Shown here one piece after another: positions 1 to 6,562 of a stretch of DNA of 14,093 bases. Position numbers and translations under genes: made by a program. Origin of the DNA: Candidatus Thorarchaeota archaeon (GTDB taxonomy: Archaea; Asgardarchaeota; Thorarchaeia; Thorarchaeales; Thorarchaeaceae); the NCBI GenBank assembly GCA_030642465.1, contig DAOWNS010000022.1, positions 1 through 14,093 on the forward strand. The letters are read 5' to 3'. The notes under the pieces are model-generated. The model ran no database searches, was not told the origin of the DNA, and worked only from the letters and a program-made list of their open reading frames with translations. Position 1 is the stretch's first letter. Each line of letters begins with the position of its first letter.

Positions 1-13
1 GTCCGAAGAAAGA

Positions 14-1348
14 TTAGTCAGTGATTCTGAATCTGGCAATGAAGAACCCACTTGTCGCGTGTTTGTGTGGGAATAGTCTACACACCTTTTTTGAACATTC
101 GAAACCGGGATATCCATTTGATCCAGGAATTCCAGGGTCCAGCAGTTCGATTTTGTGTCGGCTTAGCACCGAATCAATCTGTGACTCGCCTTCATGCGGC
201 AGAACAGAACATGTCGCATAAACAATCTCAGTCCCTGGACGGCCTGCAAAACTCTGAATGATGCCATCAAGTATCTTATTCTGCACAGACATAATTCCAA
301 GAAGGGTTTGCTTGTTGAGTCGCCATTTGTAGTAGGGATGACGGTTGAGTGTGCCTGTTGAAGAGCATGGAGCGTCAATGAGAATTTTTCTGACGTTTCT
401 AACAGGGCTCTTAGAAGCGTCTGCATGAAGCCACTCAACATTCGCAGATTCAAGGAGGCTCGACCGTTCCCTTGCGATGCGTAATCGGTCTGTGTATCTT
501 TCAGAGGCAACAACGCGGCCATTTGGGATAACTTGCTCAGCAATCAGCTGAGTCTTCTGGCCAGGAGCAGCACAGGAATCCCAAACTACATCGCCCAGTT
601 TCAGATTAAGAGCATGCACTGTAAGAACACTAGCCTTGTCATGAATGAGGATGTTGCCATCCCGAAATGGCTTGGATCCTACGATCTTAGCGATGTTTCC
701 TGTTACTTTGTATAGGCCTTGGATATCAGCGTCAGGTTCAATAGTTGCACCCAACTCACTGGCAATGGCGGGCATATTCTCGTGTCCTTCTTTGAACTTG
801 TTAGCTCGAATGTAGTAGTGCCGCTCACCATTATTCGCCTTTAGAAGTTCTAGAACATCAGCCTCGGGAAGGTTGTTCAGCAGTGTTTCAACCATGAAGC
901 TGGGATGAGAGTACCTCACGCTAAGCTTGCTTGCTTCAGGGAATCGTTGGGTTGCGCGCTCGATATCGACTTCAATTGCCTTCCTGACAACTGATACCAT
1001 ACGTGTGTCGTCCTTGAGGTATTCATCCGACAGCGCATCCAGTGTTGTCCCAAACCATCGGCACTCGAACACTGCAAGACGAAGTCTGCTGCGTTCTCTT
1101 CCATCAAGCTGACTTGGCTTCCTCGCGCCGAGCCCTCGGGCAATCAGAAAGTCGATCGTGTTCAGATGTTTGATGACTCCTGCCGCTAGGGAGTTCGTAT
1201 GGACACGGGTTTCGTTGCTGTATTCAGATGAGGTTTCAACCTCCCGAAGAATGCTCATTATAGGACGAGGTTTCCGATGATACTCCTCAAGAGCACGTAG
1301 TGCATTTGCTCGTGCCCCGCCAACATTCTTGGGAGTGTCCGTATCCAT
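14..1348 (-). CDS. RsmB/NOP2-family RNA cytosine-C5 methyltransferase with NusB-like N-terminal domain
   Basis: This gene encodes a SAM-dependent m5C methyltransferase of 444 residues, acting on rRNA or tRNA in the cytoplasm. Residues about 10-140 are helical and look like the NusB-type RNA-binding domain of RsmB. The catalytic domain follows. SAM motif I is DSCAAPGQKT (258-267), motif IV is DAPCSSTG (325-332, Cys328) and motif VI is ATCSV (378-382, Cys380). Both cysteines used by m5C enzymes (one nucleophile, one for release) are present. The frame is open 15 codons further upstream, but I chose the ATG at 1348. It has AGAGG about 8 nt before it, and it clears the stop of the aldehyde dehydrogenase gene 10 nt upstream, whereas the longer form would overlap that gene. 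The two genes are probably co-transcribed. The family is secure. The RNA target (16S C967 as in bacterial RsmB, or a tRNA) cannot be read from sequence. Confidence 0.9.
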   Translation of the reverse strand: MDTDTPKNVGGARANALRALEEYHRKPRPIMSILREVETSSEYSNETRVHTNSLAAGVIKHLNTIDFLIARGLGARKPSQLDGRERSRLRLAVFECRWFGTTLDALSDEYLKDDTRMVSVVRKAIEVDIERATQRFPEASKLSVRYSHPSFMVETLLNNLPEADVLELLKANNGERHYYIRANKFKEGHENMPAIASELGATIEPDADIQGLYKVTGNIAKIVGSKPFRDGNILIHDKASVLTVHALNLKLGDVVWDSCAAPGQKTQLIAEQVIPNGRVVASERYTDRLRIARERSSLLESANVEWLHADASKSPVRNVRKILIDAPCSSTGTLNRHPYYKWRLNKQTLLGIMSVQNKILDGIIQSFAGRPGTEIVYATCSVLPHEGESQIDSVLSRHKIELLDPGIPGSNGYPGFECSKKVCRLFPHKHATSGFFIARFRITD

Positions 1349-1358
1349 CACTATGCCT

Positions 1359-3032
1359 CTAAGTCTGGGTGAACTCCACATCTGGGCCCACATGGACGTA
1401 CTTCATCCTCGTTAGCATCTCCGTAAAGTACTTGCCGCCAATGATACCTGAATCCTTGTAGCCACCAAGGTGCGGCATAGGGGGATCATAGTACAGATGG
1501 TCTTGTCCAACAATGACTCCTGCGGCCTCAATCTCCTTGACCCATTGCATCCTTACTTCAACATCATCTGTGAAAATGGAAGAGCGGAGTCCAAATCTCG
1601 ATGCATTCGCGATTCCTATTGCCTCATCAACACTACTTACTCTTACTATCGGTAAAGCGGGTGCAAAGACCTCCTCCTGCATGACCCGCATATCCAACGT
1701 GACATCTGTCAACACTGTTGGCTTGTAGAACAGTCCTGCAAGGTCTGGCTCATCGAGATAGTTACAGCGATAGCCCCCGGTCTGAATTTTGGCACCCTTT
1801 GCCACCGCATCCTCCATCTGATCTAGAAGCAAGTACAGAGCAGTCAAGCCCACTGGAGGCAAAGTAACTTTGGGATTTGAAGGAAGTCCGACCTGCAATT
1901 TCTCAGACTCTGAAACGATCAAGCGCAAGAGCTCATCGTGAAGCGTATCTTGAACAAGTAGACGCTTTATCGCCATGCAAGCCTGCCCGCTGCCGAGATA
2001 ACGACCCTTTACAATTATCTCTGCAACAGATTCCAGGTCAACGTCTCGACCCCAGACAAGGCAGGCGTCACTTCCTGCTAATTCCGGAGCCAACTGGACC
2101 CGCCTTTTGATAGAATCAGCCCATAGCCCCAAGCCCCGATCACTGTCACCATACCAGACGATTGCTCCAACCCTAGAGTCAGACATAAACCGATGCATCA
2201 GCTGCTTTCCATTTCCGGTGAGGAGCTGCACCGTTGCCCTTGGCAGACCCAACTCCAGAAGGGTTTCCATCCAAATCCGTCCCAGAAGTATGGTGCTAAG
2301 TGGAACCTTGTTGGGAGGCTTGAATATGGTGGCATTGCCCGCAAGAATCGATGATGTGATGCTCCATATGCCCAGGGCAATAGGTGAGTTGTAAGGCGTG
2401 AAAAGGCATGCAACTCCATGGGGTTCTCGAAAACGGTAATTTTTCCCGCCATCAAGACCAGGAGTTTCGATGACATCAAGTAATTGACCCCAATAATCGA
2501 CTGATTGGCGATATGCTTTCGGCTCGAAGAGTTCCCAAGTCCACTTCAAAGTTCCAATTGGCATTCCCTCTTTGACTGATATCTCAGCGACATCCTTGTA
2601 TCTGCCTTTCAATGCCATTCCGGCCTTGTAGACGGCCTCTGTGCGCTCTTCTAGTGTGAGCCCCATTCCGGGCTTCTTGAGGGGATTGAACAGTGCCTTA
2701 TGGTCTCGGACCCCCGCGTCCAAGGCGCGGTTAATGTCGGATTCTCGCGCGAGAGAAACCTTCGCGTAAGCTACTTCGTCGAGTTCATCTTTGGTATGCT
2801 TCGGTACACCGTGATGTTTGCGGTAATCCCTTAGATACCGCATTTCAGGTGAACCCTTTGGAATCAAACCAGGCAATTTTGAGAAAACAAAACGATTGAA
2901 TGCAGATGCTCCCCGCATCTGGAGAGCGATGCCCAGCCCGGGGTCTTCAATCACCTTTTCCATGTCAGGGAATATGGTGTACTGGCCAGTATCTACTTCC
3001 TCGCCGTCGACCAAGATTGGATGTATTTTCAT
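1359..3032 (-). CDS. Aldehyde dehydrogenase superfamily protein, GapN-like, with N-terminal extension
   Basis: This is an NAD(P)-dependent aldehyde dehydrogenase of 557 residues. The catalytic Asn lies in FTPYNSP (Asn215), the cofactor Lys in FKPP (Lys238), the general-base Glu in ELAG (Glu317), the nucleophilic Cys in GQACMAIKR (Cys352), and the second Glu region is QEEVFAP (452-458). The CMAIKR context resembles non-phosphorylating glyceraldehyde-3-phosphate dehydrogenase (GapN) and related archaeal enzymes, so a role in sugar or aldehyde oxidation is likely but the substrate is inferred. The usual ALDH fold seems to begin near residue 90-95, later than in 480-500-residue relatives, leaving an N-terminal extension of about 50-60 residues with no recognised motif. 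ELAG replaces the common ELGG. The start at 3032 is chosen because GAGG lies 8 nt upstream and residues MKIHPILVDGEE begin there. The frame is open to 3104 without support. The methyltransferase gene follows after 10 nt. Confidence 0.88.
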   Translation of the reverse strand: MKIHPILVDGEEVDTGQYTIFPDMEKVIEDPGLGIALQMRGASAFNRFVFSKLPGLIPKGSPEMRYLRDYRKHHGVPKHTKDELDEVAYAKVSLARESDINRALDAGVRDHKALFNPLKKPGMGLTLEERTEAVYKAGMALKGRYKDVAEISVKEGMPIGTLKWTWELFEPKAYRQSVDYWGQLLDVIETPGLDGGKNYRFREPHGVACLFTPYNSPIALGIWSITSSILAGNATIFKPPNKVPLSTILLGRIWMETLLELGLPRATVQLLTGNGKQLMHRFMSDSRVGAIVWYGDSDRGLGLWADSIKRRVQLAPELAGSDACLVWGRDVDLESVAEIIVKGRYLGSGQACMAIKRLLVQDTLHDELLRLIVSESEKLQVGLPSNPKVTLPPVGLTALYLLLDQMEDAVAKGAKIQTGGYRCNYLDEPDLAGLFYKPTVLTDVTLDMRVMQEEVFAPALPIVRVSSVDEAIGIANASRFGLRSSIFTDDVEVRMQWVKEIEAAGVIVGQDHLYYDPPMPHLGGYKDSGIIGGKYFTEMLTRMKYVHVGPDVEFTQT

Positions 3033-3131
3033 ATTTAGTCCTCGAGGTAGTTGAGCAAGTGTGGACAAACTGGCGAAACTATTACTCTTTCGGAAGCGAT
3101 TCATTGTTTCACGGGTCAGAGTCTTTGATAT

Positions 3132-3626
3132 TCATTCATCGTTCAGTGGCCGCTCATACAGCTGGACCCACATACCCTCAGCTTGCTCGTATGGGTCCCC
3201 CCAAGGCAGAAAACTGAACTTCTTCATTAGTCGCAAGCCAACTTCTTGATCAACTAGAATGTTGCAGTAGTTCCTTTTACAGCCGTGTTTCCGCCCATAC
3301 TCAGCAAATTGAATGTACATAGCAGATGCCAGTCCTGTGACTCTGCACTTCGGGGCTACTGTCTGATGCTCGCCATAGAGGCCCTTATCGGTGATGCTAG
3401 CTTTGTAAAGGCCGACTATCTTTCCTTCAAGTTTTGCGCCAAAGTAGTGAATTCCAGATCGCATCTCCTCGATTATCTTTTCAGGGGAGTACATGCGGTC
3501 TTGTCGCCAATCCTCTGGGTACTCCGCGGACTGTGCCCAAACCTCATGAAAGAGATGAGAGATTTCTTCGGCATCTTCCTCACCGAACTCAATAATGCGA
3601 ATCTCTTCAGCGGGATAATTGGGCAT
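3132..3626 (-). CDS. GNAT-family N-acetyltransferase
   Basis: This small cytoplasmic protein of 164 residues looks like a GCN5-related acetyltransferase that moves acetyl from acetyl-CoA to an amine; the acceptor is unknown. The acetyl-CoA loop is the stretch VAPKCRVTGLA (90-100), matching the family pattern of a beta-4 strand ending in V-P followed by R/Q-x-x-G-x-G/A. It is followed by a helix (101-114) and the C-terminal FSFLPWGD turn (137-144). The N-terminal IRIIEFGEEDAEEISHLFHE is a typical GNAT beta1-alpha1 opening. No strong Shine-Dalgarno precedes the ATG at 3626. The gene starts only 74 nt after the stop of the TnpB-like gene. The putative right end and structured RNA of that element therefore lie directly in its upstream region and may supply or disturb its promoter. 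The aldehyde dehydrogenase gene follows 99 nt downstream with no obvious terminator between them. Confidence 0.75.
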   Translation of the reverse strand: MPNYPAEEIRIIEFGEEDAEEISHLFHEVWAQSAEYPEDWRQDRMYSPEKIIEEMRSGIHYFGAKLEGKIVGLYKASITDKGLYGEHQTVAPKCRVTGLASAMYIQFAEYGRKHGCKRNYCNILVDQEVGLRLMKKFSFLPWGDPYEQAEGMWVQLYERPLNDE

Positions 3627-3640
3627 TGCTTGTCTTTTCT

Positions 3641-3735
3641 AGCGGGCGTTGCTTGGACTCATAAACTCACCGTTCATTTTTTCTTGGACAAACCTGGACA
3701 TCAAGCTGTCCGTCCAGCAACGGCACTGGACATAT
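3641..3735 (-). ncRNA. Candidate omega-RNA / right-end structure overlapping the 3' end of the TnpB-like gene
   Basis: Nested inverted repeats cover the last codons of the TnpB-like gene and the 60 nt after it. On the minus strand CGTTGCTGGAC (3722-3712) can pair with GTCCAAGCAACG (3658-3647), an 11-bp stem with one bulged base. Inside the loop GGACA-gcttga-TGTCC forms a second hairpin. Just upstream GTCCAG-tgccgttg-CTGGAC forms an alternative one. Known TnpB guide RNAs begin inside or near the 3' end of tnpB and end at the transposon right end, with the guide taken from the flank. Position and strand fit that rule. The exact ends, and whether it is transcribed, are inferred. Confidence 0.38.
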
Positions 3736-5842
3736 TATCGTGCACGTGAATGATGTTTCGAGCCGCATTCACATCGGCATGGAAGTGCACATCACACTTG
3801 TCACAGTAGAAGTACTCCCCACCTTTTCTCTCAGTCGTCGACGTTTCGTCCTCTACTCGTTTTCCTCTCTCTCCACAGACATGACAGGTCTGAGATGTGT
3901 ACCTTGGATTCACAGTCCACACGCTGTACTTGGAGTGACCAAGGGACTCCCGCATGTACCTCACTGTGTCGATGATCTTCCCCCATAGGTTTGATGAGAG
4001 ATTGTATGATAGGTCTTTAGAGCCTGCATGTGCTTGAAAGCTCCTGAGGTCTTCGAAGAACACTTTTTTCACTTCATGTTCCTCACAGAACCAGACTGTC
4101 TTTGAAGCGACAATCCGGGCAACCTCACGGTCAAGACGACGAACTTTTCTCCACAGGGCGCTGATGTGCCTGTCCTTCTTGAGGACATGCCCTGGATATG
4201 ACAGTCCTGGCCGTTTTCGGTCCCAGTTGTTCTTCTTTCGTGTTACTATAGATATAAGTCGGTATGCATATTTTCTAAGCCGCTCGCGTTTTTCCACGAG
4301 ATGACTTACCGTGATAAGGAGGTCCTCAAAGGAACCGTCCTTCTCTACAGAGATTGCAACAGGAGCGCGGAGACCCCTATCAACCCCAGCTCTCGTGGTA
4401 TACTCCTTCTCACTCAAGACCTGTGATATCACCTCTCTGTTGGGTGATAGGAATGGAATCTGCAGTGTCACGCGACCGTCTCTCAGGAGTATCCTTGGAG
4501 GTGCACTCCTCCGGGATTCTCTAAACTGTTTTGCCATGGATTCAAGTCTAATGACTTCCTCAGGATTACTTCTTTTCCTCTGTTTGAGCCGTGAGAGCTT
4601 GTGGGCAATATGCTGGAACTGAATAGTATTCATGAGTTGTTGATGCATATCCTCGAACTTTGCAGCCCTGAACTGCAACTGCTCTGCTCGATGAGTATCA
4701 CCATTCTGTTCCGCGATTTCTGCTTTTCTCCCGTCATCAGTTGCAGCTCTAGGCAACCAGTCTAGAAACCTGAAAGTGAGGGTCTTGTTCTTGTAGGGTG
4801 ATTGCTCATGGTCCTTCCCTTCAATACCAGGGGGGAGCTTGAGATGAAGCAACACCTCATTCTCACGTTCTGAGTCAAGAGTAAACCAGTATCCCTGACC
4901 AGTACTGTTCTCAGTCGAGGCAGAGAAGTCCAGACTATAACTCCTGAGCTGAGGAGTTGTGAACGGATAACCATTCTTCTTCCAATCACGTGTAAGAGAT
5001 GTCAAGATCCCTGTGACTCGTTGGTAATCATTGGAAGTATTCTTCAGGAGTAAGGCGACCTTCTTCCGTTGTCTTCCTCTCCACCCAATCTTGATGTCCA
5101 AAGTATCAAGAATATGTCTGTCAATTGCCAGACGGAGTTGCCTGAGGATTCCCATAGCATAGTGATATCCGGATCCATTGTTCTTCACAACCTCACAGGA
5201 ATCTCGGACTCGCCTGATGAGAGCTGAGGGAATCCATTTTCTTCTTAGAAGAAGTAGGGTGTCGCTAGAAGATTCATCGAGTAGTTCTAGTGCCGAATTG
5301 AACAGATTTCTTCTAGAATAATCAGCAAGGACCATTCTTCCAGTCTGTTCAAGGGCGTTCCTATGGAGTCGTTCAAAGATCAACTCCTTGAACTCGTTGT
5401 TGTGTTCATAGCATAGATCCTTCTCTTTCCTCAGGAAGGTGTAGGCCCTTCCCCTATACTCCGAGAGTTTCTCACCTAGGTGTTGCGCTCGGTTTGGATT
5501 GGAATAAATCCTATCAAGGAGTATGTTGACCACCTTGACATAGTTATCAAAGTGATGAGTAAGGGTCTGAAGGTCGATGTCTCGCACCTTTCTACCAATG
5601 CCTTTTGCTATCAAACGTAGATGCTGCTTTTGAGCAATACCCTTTTTGAACGCAGGATCAGGTCTTCTCCCCAATCCCTTTCTTGACACTAATCTGTCCT
5701 TAGAATTAAGGGTGAACGACTCGACAAGATAGGCAGTTCGTGATGAACCACAATTATACCTGCCAGTCATTGTTTCTTGTTTTACCTTTGGTTTCAAACC
5801 GGGTCTTTGCTCCCAGGACTGGCACTGGACATCTTGTGTCAT
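3701..5842 (-). CDS. tnpB: Large TnpB-like RuvC nuclease (IS607/IS605 accessory protein, Cas12/Fanzor relative)
   Basis: This 713-residue protein belongs to the TnpB family of RNA-guided DNA endonucleases encoded by IS200/605 and IS607 elements. The RuvC catalytic set is intact: Asp488 in AGVDRGLRA (RuvC-I), Glu597 in VFFEDLRSF (RuvC-II) and Asp690 in HADVNAARN (RuvC-III). A zinc finger sits between RuvC-II and -III, with Cys653/Cys656 in RYTSQTCHVCG and Cys680/Cys683 in YCDKC. The C-terminal 235 residues look like ordinary TnpB. The N-terminal 480 residues (wedge/REC-like, helical, rich in Lys/Arg) are roughly twice the usual size, since typical TnpB has about 400 residues in all. The start is uncertain: ATG at 5842 gives 713 residues, while ATG at 5770 (MTGRYNCGSS) would drop 24 residues that overlap a terminal repeat. 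No frameshift or stop is visible, so it is probably functional or recently active. A TATA-like box lies about 65-75 nt upstream. A decayed tnpA lies further upstream, separated by unrelated plus-strand sequence. Confidence 0.88.
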   Translation of the reverse strand: MTQDVQCQSWEQRPGLKPKVKQETMTGRYNCGSSRTAYLVESFTLNSKDRLVSRKGLGRRPDPAFKKGIAQKQHLRLIAKGIGRKVRDIDLQTLTHHFDNYVKVVNILLDRIYSNPNRAQHLGEKLSEYRGRAYTFLRKEKDLCYEHNNEFKELIFERLHRNALEQTGRMVLADYSRRNLFNSALELLDESSSDTLLLLRRKWIPSALIRRVRDSCEVVKNNGSGYHYAMGILRQLRLAIDRHILDTLDIKIGWRGRQRKKVALLLKNTSNDYQRVTGILTSLTRDWKKNGYPFTTPQLRSYSLDFSASTENSTGQGYWFTLDSERENEVLLHLKLPPGIEGKDHEQSPYKNKTLTFRFLDWLPRAATDDGRKAEIAEQNGDTHRAEQLQFRAAKFEDMHQQLMNTIQFQHIAHKLSRLKQRKRSNPEEVIRLESMAKQFRESRRSAPPRILLRDGRVTLQIPFLSPNREVISQVLSEKEYTTRAGVDRGLRAPVAISVEKDGSFEDLLITVSHLVEKRERLRKYAYRLISIVTRKKNNWDRKRPGLSYPGHVLKKDRHISALWRKVRRLDREVARIVASKTVWFCEEHEVKKVFFEDLRSFQAHAGSKDLSYNLSSNLWGKIIDTVRYMRESLGHSKYSVWTVNPRYTSQTCHVCGERGKRVEDETSTTERKGGEYFYCDKCDVHFHADVNAARNIIHVHDNMSSAVAGRTA
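3714..3733. repeat. Imperfect 20-bp direct repeat, copy at the 3' end of the TnpB-like gene
   Basis: On the plus strand this copy reads CCAGCAACGGCACTGGACAT. It matches the copy at 5813-5832 in 17 of 20 positions, including an unbroken GGCACTGGACAT. The two copies have the same orientation and bracket almost the whole TnpB-like reading frame. This copy also forms part of the inverted repeats of the putative right end. It may be a left-end/right-end recognition sequence of the element, or a target for its guide RNA. Confidence 0.6.
5813..5832. repeat. Imperfect 20-bp direct repeat, copy at the 5' end of the TnpB-like gene
   Basis: The plus strand reads CCAGGACTGGCACTGGACAT, 17 of 20 identical to 3714-3733. 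It lies inside the first codons if translation starts at 5842, but outside the protein if it starts at 5770. This favours the view that it is a transposon end (left end) and that the shorter start may be the real one. Confidence 0.6.
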
Positions 5843-5905
5843 CGTTGCTCATCTGTTATTCTGTCCTTGGATTACCATTTAAAGCCCACAATTATACCTA
5901 ACAAG

Positions 5906-5915
5906 ATAATATAAA
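5906..5915 (-). promoter_or_regulatory. Archaeal TATA-like box upstream of the TnpB-like gene
   Basis: On the minus strand TTTATATTAT lies in an AT-rich stretch. An archaeal TATA box acts about 25 nt before the transcription start, which would put the start near 5880 and leave a leader of about 40 nt before the ATG at 5842. Read on the plus strand the same bases give TAATATAAA, so the box could also serve the plus-strand frame that follows. This is inference from position and composition only. Confidence 0.3.
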
Positions 5916-6178
5916 CTCGTATTTTAAAAAGGGAAATTGTCCAGTTCAGTCTCAGCAACAAGCAATTTCCATTTCTGACCGAACCCGAAATTCCATTTAT
6001 AAAAACCGTACAGAATACAGGCGTAAGACAGATTGAAGGCCCCAAAGACCCCGGAAACGTACTGACCACAGCCGTATGTTTAGGTTTTTTTGCAACAGTG
6101 GATCTTACCAGAAATCGTGTCACAGCAGATACGATCCCTCCTCGTGCGTATTATCAGGAGGAAACGAACCTACAATGA
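5915..6178 (+). pseudogene. C-terminal part of an unknown plus-strand gene, start missing
   Basis: An open frame of 87 codons runs from just after a stop at 5912-5914 to TGA at 6176-6178. It has no ATG and no convincing GTG or TTG start. Its translation reads like a real protein, with segments such as IKTVQNTGVRQIEGPKD, LTTAVCLGFFATVDLTRN and VTADTIPPRAYYQEETN. I do not recognise the family. The stop codon overlaps the ATG of the next small frame as ATGA, the usual sign of translational coupling, and the AGGAGG for that next gene lies inside this one. The left edge meets the promoter region of the TnpB-like gene. The simplest reading is that insertion of that element cut off the 5' part of a host or viral gene. 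The missing start makes an intact gene unlikely. Confidence 0.45.
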
Positions 6179-6276
6179 TTAAGGTAGAAGTACATTGCAA
6201 GCTCTCACAATACGATATGTATGAGGATGTAATAGAGGAGGACACTGATGAGGCAAAGATGTTACTTGAGAAGTGA
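6175..6276 (+). CDS. Small 33-residue protein of unknown function, possibly truncated
   Basis: ATG at 6175 overlaps the stop of the preceding frame as ATGA and is preceded by AGGAGG at 6156-6161, 13 nt upstream. The peptide begins MIKVEVHCKLSQYDMYEDV and ends in an acidic segment, EEDTDEAKMLLEK. It has a beta-strand-like start and a helical acidic end, but I recognise no family. The last 15 nt overlap, in antisense, the end of the tnpA remnant, so the present stop may be a junction artefact and the original protein longer. It is the clearest sign that a plus-strand operon once existed here. Confidence 0.42.
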   Translation: MIKVEVHCKLSQYDMYEDVIEEDTDEAKMLLEK

Positions 6277-6551
6277 GGTTTTATGAGCAATGACCTTGAG
6301 TTGTCTATCAAGATCACCATCAGTCTTCTAACGATGGCCTGAAACTCGTGCATAGACTGCGCACCGGTTTGTAGATGGGGCTTCAGGGAGTTCTCTGTGC
6401 AGCTTGCCAAGTAGTCTATTGACCTCGGATAACAGAATCCTCCCGGGTCCACTTGGAGTACGCAAGTACTTATGTGACCTTTCTTGTCCCACCGCCTAGT
6501 GGTCTTTGAACACACACCAAGTCTGAAAGCAACCTATGATACTGAAAACAT
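6262..6551 (-). pseudogene. tnpA: Decayed IS607-type TnpA serine recombinase (MerR-like HTH plus start of the resolvase domain)
   Basis: Pieces of an IS607 transposase can be followed in two frames. From ATG at 6551 the codons read MFSVS, then an amber stop (6536-6534) where relatives have Glu. They continue VAFRLGVCSKTTRRWDKKGHI, a MerR-like helix-turn-helix with the RWDKKGHI signature of IS607 TnpA, followed by PGGFCYPRS. A one-base frameshift near 6420 moves to a frame reading RLLGKLHRELPEAPS and CAVYARVSGHR. A second amber codon (6330-6328) follows in place of the conserved Gln, then KTDGDLDRQLKVI. ARVS holds the catalytic serine of serine recombinases, and DLDRQ is a family hallmark. Similarity fades near 6285 and the frame ends at TAA 6264-6262, so about two thirds of the catalytic domain is gone. 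It cannot make a working enzyme. In intact IS607 elements tnpA sits just before tnpB on the same strand. Here about 420 nt of other sequence separates them. Confidence 0.78.
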
Positions 6552-6562
6552 AGGTCTTTACT

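Noticed and set aside
1349..1393. Longer N-terminus for the RNA methyltransferase
   Set aside because: It would overlap the aldehyde dehydrogenase gene, whereas the ATG at 1348 has an AGAGG ribosome site and sits 10 nt after the stop.
3033..3104. Longer N-terminus for the aldehyde dehydrogenase
   Set aside because: The extra 24 residues have no family support and the ATG at 3032 has GAGG at good spacing.
3701..5842. Type V CRISPR effector (Cas12) annotation
   Set aside because: There is no repeat-spacer array or cas1/cas2 in the window; the transposon remnant, end repeats and C-terminal motifs fit TnpB better.
5872..6123. Minus-strand 83-codon frame upstream of the TnpB-like gene
   Set aside because: It is antisense to the more protein-like plus-strand frame, has no ribosome site, contains the TATA-like box and resembles no family.
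6283..6342. Plus-strand 19-codon frame with ATG after the small unknown gene
   Set aside because: It lies antisense to recognisable tnpA sequence (the ARVS/DLDRQ region) and is too short to support.
6120..6515. Minus-strand 131-codon frame as a gene
   Set aside because: Only its first part (RRWDKKGHI) is real TnpA sequence. After the frameshift near 6420 the true recombinase continues in another frame, so the rest of this frame is noise.
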